Shown: positions 61,862-64,000 of the stretch, one piece after another
Layout: every line of letters begins with the position of its first letter
Position numbering within the stretch: the stretch's first letter is position 1
Assembly: GCF_022048975.1 (NCBI RefSeq)
Contig: NZ_JAKMHX010000022.1
Coordinates: forward strand, 1 to 64,000
Direction of reading: 5' to 3'
DNA length: 64,000 nucleotides
Source of the DNA: Sporosarcina cyprini
Lineage (GTDB): Bacteria; Bacillota; Bacilli; Bacillales_A; Planococcaceae
Program-made: the position numbers and the translations under genes
The notes under the pieces: generated by a model
Told to the model about the DNA's origin: nothing
Database searches by the model: none
The model's input: only the letters and a program-made list of their open reading frames with translations

Positions 61862-62011
61862 TCACGCGGTCTGCTTGTGTATTGTATGTGCATTGCAGTG
61901 GCTGCAAAATTTCTTAACTATCAATCGCTCAGCAGTTTTACTGCTAGTTGCAGGAACCGAATAGTTCCTTGAACCGCACTTCTCGCAGCTTACTATTATT
62001 TTTTTTGACAT
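61862..62011 (-). CDS. rpmGB: Ribosomal protein L33, zinc-binding form
   Basis: This is a 49-residue protein read from the minus strand. It begins MSKKIIVSCEKCGSRNYSV and ends NAHTIHKQTA. Two CxxC pairs (C9-C12 and C36-C39) are present, so it is the zinc-ribbon C+ form. AGGTGAT precedes the ATG. Between sigH and secE as in B. subtilis (rpmGB). Confidence 0.93.
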   Translation of the reverse strand: MSKKIIVSCEKCGSRNYSVPATSSKTAERLIVKKFCSHCNAHTIHKQTA

Positions 62012-62117
62012 TTTATCACCTGTCAATGTTTGTCCATACCTTGGTAAAGAGTATCATTTAAACTTTTCCATGTCAACACACTGGTAAATGTCTTACAGCA
62101 ACATAAACTTCATTCCA

Positions 62118-62765
62118 TCAGCGGATCGGCTCCAGTTGCATATGGCGCTCCAGCTTACGTTTAATGCGCTGAAGGGCATTGTCAACCGACTTCACTTGCC
62201 GATTGAGCTCATCCGAAATTTCCTGATAAGTCTGGCCTTCCAAGTAGAGCGTCAGCACTTGCTTTTCTAAACCGCTTAGGACTTTATTGATCTCATCTTC
62301 CATATTCGAAAAATCCTCTTTGTGGATCATCAAATCTTCCGGATCGTCCAGTTCGGATCCGGCAATGACATCAAGCAATGTGCGGTCGGATTCCTCATCA
62401 AAAACAGGCTTGTCCAGCGAAACAGACGTATTGAGCGGAATATGCTTCTGCCTTGTCGCAGTCTTAATCGCCGTAATGATCTGCCTCGTTATGCAAAGTT
62501 CCGCAAATGCTTTGAACGAGCTAAGCCGATCTCCCTTAAAATCACGGATGGCTTTATACAGTCCGATCATGCCTTCCTGGATGATATCCTCACGGTCTCC
62601 GCCCATCATGAAATATGAGCGCGCTTTCATTCTTACAAAAGGTTGGTATTTTGTAATTAAATAATCCAACCCATCTGTTCCCCCATCGTGAATGATCCCC
62701 ACTAGCTCTTCATCGGTAAGTTCGGTGAAATCCGAGTTCCCCTCTTGCACAAATGTCTTTGCCAC
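62118..62765 (-). CDS. sigH: RNA polymerase sigma-H factor
   Basis: This is a sigma-70-family factor of about 215 residues. Region 2 shows YQPFVRMKARSYFMMGGDREDIIQEGMIGLYKAI, and region 4 has LEKQVLTLYLEGQTYQEISDELNRQVKSVDNALQRIKRKL. It directs transition-state and early sporulation or competence genes in Bacilli. The start is ambiguous; GTG 62765 has GGGGG 5 bp upstream, and the frame is open to 62777. Adjacent rae1 is upstream. Confidence 0.94.
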   Translation of the reverse strand: MAKTFVQEGNSDFTELTDEELVGIIHDGGTDGLDYLITKYQPFVRMKARSYFMMGGDREDIIQEGMIGLYKAIRDFKGDRLSSFKAFAELCITRQIITAIKTATRQKHIPLNTSVSLDKPVFDEESDRTLLDVIAGSELDDPEDLMIHKEDFSNMEDEINKVLSGLEKQVLTLYLEGQTYQEISDELNRQVKSVDNALQRIKRKLERHMQLEPIR

Positions 62766-62838
62766 CAATACCCCCACCCCCGAATCTTCGTTGCCATTTC
62801 ACCAAGTATACCGTATGGAAAATTTTTGCGTCAACCGT

Positions 62839-63354
62839 TCATTTCAAACCGCGTCTCCACTTTTCAAATATTTCAGCAACTTCATCGGACAATTGGATCT
62901 TTGAAAACGGCCGTTGGTCCTGGATATCCTTCACTTGTTTTGCAATCCGGTGATCAATATCATCCATCTCAATTTCTAGTTCTCTCGCGGATTTCCGTAG
63001 CGCCCCTTGAGCAAAAATAACCCACTGCTCCGTACGGTCTGAGGTGGCGACATGTATTTGCACACGCCGCCCGCTCAATTCCGCCACCAGTTTTTCGATG
63101 CGTTCATCCGCTGTTTCATTTTCCCGGGTGAAGATCACTTCGACATGATGTTTCAAATTTTTCTTTTCGATGCCAGGCACAAGATGGGCATCAAACAGGA
63201 CAATGACCCGCCATCCTGTATGGGCTTTATATTCTGCCATCCGTTCGATAAGACGGTCCCGCGCATCCGCGAGCCTCTCTTGTTTCAACGAACGGAGTTC
63301 CTGCCAAGCGCCGATTATATTGTAGCCGTCGACGAGCAATATATCTTTCTTCAT
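62839..63354 (-). CDS. rae1: Ribosome-dependent mRNA endonuclease Rae1 (YacP, NYN domain)
   Basis: This 171-residue NYN/PIN-like nuclease has the N-terminal ILLVDGYNIIGAW with the first catalytic aspartate, VIVLFDAHLVPG, and IHVATSDRTEQW near residue 115. B. subtilis YacP/Rae1 enters the ribosomal A site and cleaves mRNA. It lies 11 bp after rlmB and 61 bp before sigH, the Bacillus order. Confidence 0.93.
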   Translation of the reverse strand: MKKDILLVDGYNIIGAWQELRSLKQERLADARDRLIERMAEYKAHTGWRVIVLFDAHLVPGIEKKNLKHHVEVIFTRENETADERIEKLVAELSGRRVQIHVATSDRTEQWVIFAQGALRKSARELEIEMDDIDHRIAKQVKDIQDQRPFSKIQLSDEVAEIFEKWRRGLK

Positions 63355-63365
63355 AACATTTGCCG

Positions 63366-64000
63366 TTACGGCCGTCGTTTCCGCAGAACTTCATACATCA
63401 AGAGCGAAGCGGCGACCGATGCGTTGAGCGATGTAACATGTCCGACCATCGGCAAGGAATAAAGGAAATCGCATTTCTCCCTTAAAATCCGGGACATGCC
63501 TTTACCTTCACTGCCGATAATGATGGCAAGCGGCAGTGTGGCATCCATCGAACGATAATCTTGCGAACCGGAAGCATCAGTGCCTGCAATCCAAACACCG
63601 GATTTCTTTAAGTCTTCTACTGTCTGGGATAAATTGTTCACCCGTACGACCGGAATATGTTCAATGGCTCCAGTTGAAGCTTTCGCCACAATTCCCGTTA
63701 ATCCGACAGATCTTCTTTTAGGAATGATCACTCCATGGACGCCAGTCGCATCGGCAGTCCGGAGGATCGACCCTAAATTATGCGGGTCTTCCAATTCATC
63801 CAGAATAAGAAAAAACGGATCTTCCTGACGCGCCTTCGCCCTCTCGAATAGCTCTGGGAGTTCAGCGTACCGGTAAGCGGCGACCGATGCGATGATTCCT
63901 TGGTGATTCATTTCCAGCATCGTATCCAGCTTCCGTTTCGGAACCTCCTGAATGACGATACCTGAACGTTTTGCCAGTGAAATGATTTCCCCAATGCTCT
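63366..64000 (-). CDS. rlmB: 23S rRNA 2'-O-methyltransferase RlmB (TrmH family), 5' end outside window
   Basis: This is the C-terminal ~211 residues of a SpoU/TrmH-type methyltransferase. Motif 1 is [24 protein letters not shown], and the knot motifs are [14 protein letters not shown] and [24 protein letters not shown]. The frame continues past 64000; the residues just before the internal ATG at 63920 ([21 protein letters not shown]) fit RlmB. It methylates G2251 of 23S rRNA in E. coli. Confidence 0.94.
   Translation of the reverse strand, partial: SIGEIISLAKRSGIVIQEVPKRKLDTMLEMNHQGIIASVAAYRYAELPELFERAKARQEDPFFLILDELEDPHNLGSILRTADATGVHGVIIPKRRSVGLTGIVAKASTGAIEHIPVVRVNNLSQTVEDLKKSGVWIAGTDASGSQDYRSMDATLPLAIIIGSEGKGMSRILREKCDFLYSLPMVGHVTSLNASVAASLLMYEVLRKRRP

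Overview
The window is a low-to-moderate GC Firmicute chromosome segment, most likely from the Planococcaceae (Sporosarcina-like). That assignment is an inference. It rests on the B. subtilis-type order of the rpoBC-str-S10-spc-alpha block, strong AGGAGG-type ribosome binding sites, a sigH-rpmGB-secE-nusG block, and Bacillus-type neighbours (rae1, rlmB, rplGB, ecfA1A2T-truA). Nearly every gene is on the minus strand, so the window reads right to left. The exceptions are helD and the esterase-allD pair.

Left accessory part (1-25.6 kb), in order of position: (i) the 5' end of an IS3-family element (orfA plus truncated orfB, joined by an A6G slippery site); (ii) a non-coding array of thirteen 41-bp tandem repeats, each made of two related half-units; (iii) a subtilisin-like protease without signal peptide next to a CyuA/UPF0597 protein; (iv) a FAD monooxygenase-merR pair with a textbook MerR promoter (19-bp spacer, perfect 17-bp dyad); (v) a blaI-M56 peptidase-bdbD-bdbC cluster with BlaI-type operators before blaI and before bdbD; (vi) the RNA-polymerase recycling helicase helD; (vii) an anaerobic allantoin/oxamate gene set. 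This set has an MFS carrier, a Cache-domain histidine kinase and OmpR-type regulator, carbamate kinase (allK), the three oxamate carbamoyltransferase components (allH, allG, allF/fdrA), an alpha/beta hydrolase, allD and an allC-like amidohydrolase.

In set (vii) the products fit one chain: allantoate is hydrolysed (AllC), ureidoglycolate is oxidised to oxalurate (AllD), oxalurate is split to oxamate and carbamoyl phosphate (AllFGH), and carbamoyl phosphate yields ATP (AllK). An 18-bp identical block, followed by a second half-site 31 bp on, lies upstream of both the MFS gene and the allF/esterase divergent promoter. It is a good candidate operator for the local response regulator. Allantoinase and ureidoglycine aminohydrolase are not in the window.

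Right housekeeping part (25.7-64 kb): rpsI-rplM, truA, ecfT-ecfA2-ecfA1, rplQ, rpoA, rpsK, rpsM, rpmJ, infA, adk, secY, the spc and S10 operons, tuf-fusA-rpsG-rpsL, rplGB, rpoC-rpoB, rsmC-like, rplL-rplJ, rplA-rplK, nusG, secE, rpmGB, sigH, rae1 and a truncated rlmB. rpmJ and rpmGB are small genes read directly from the sequence. Notable points are: methionine aminopeptidase (map) is missing between adk and infA, where only a possible remnant is seen; L10 and L13 leaders are present; a possible attenuator precedes ecfA1; a terminator-like hairpin lies between rpoB and rpoC; and nusG has an unusual ribosome-binding context. No tRNA, rRNA or CRISPR was found.
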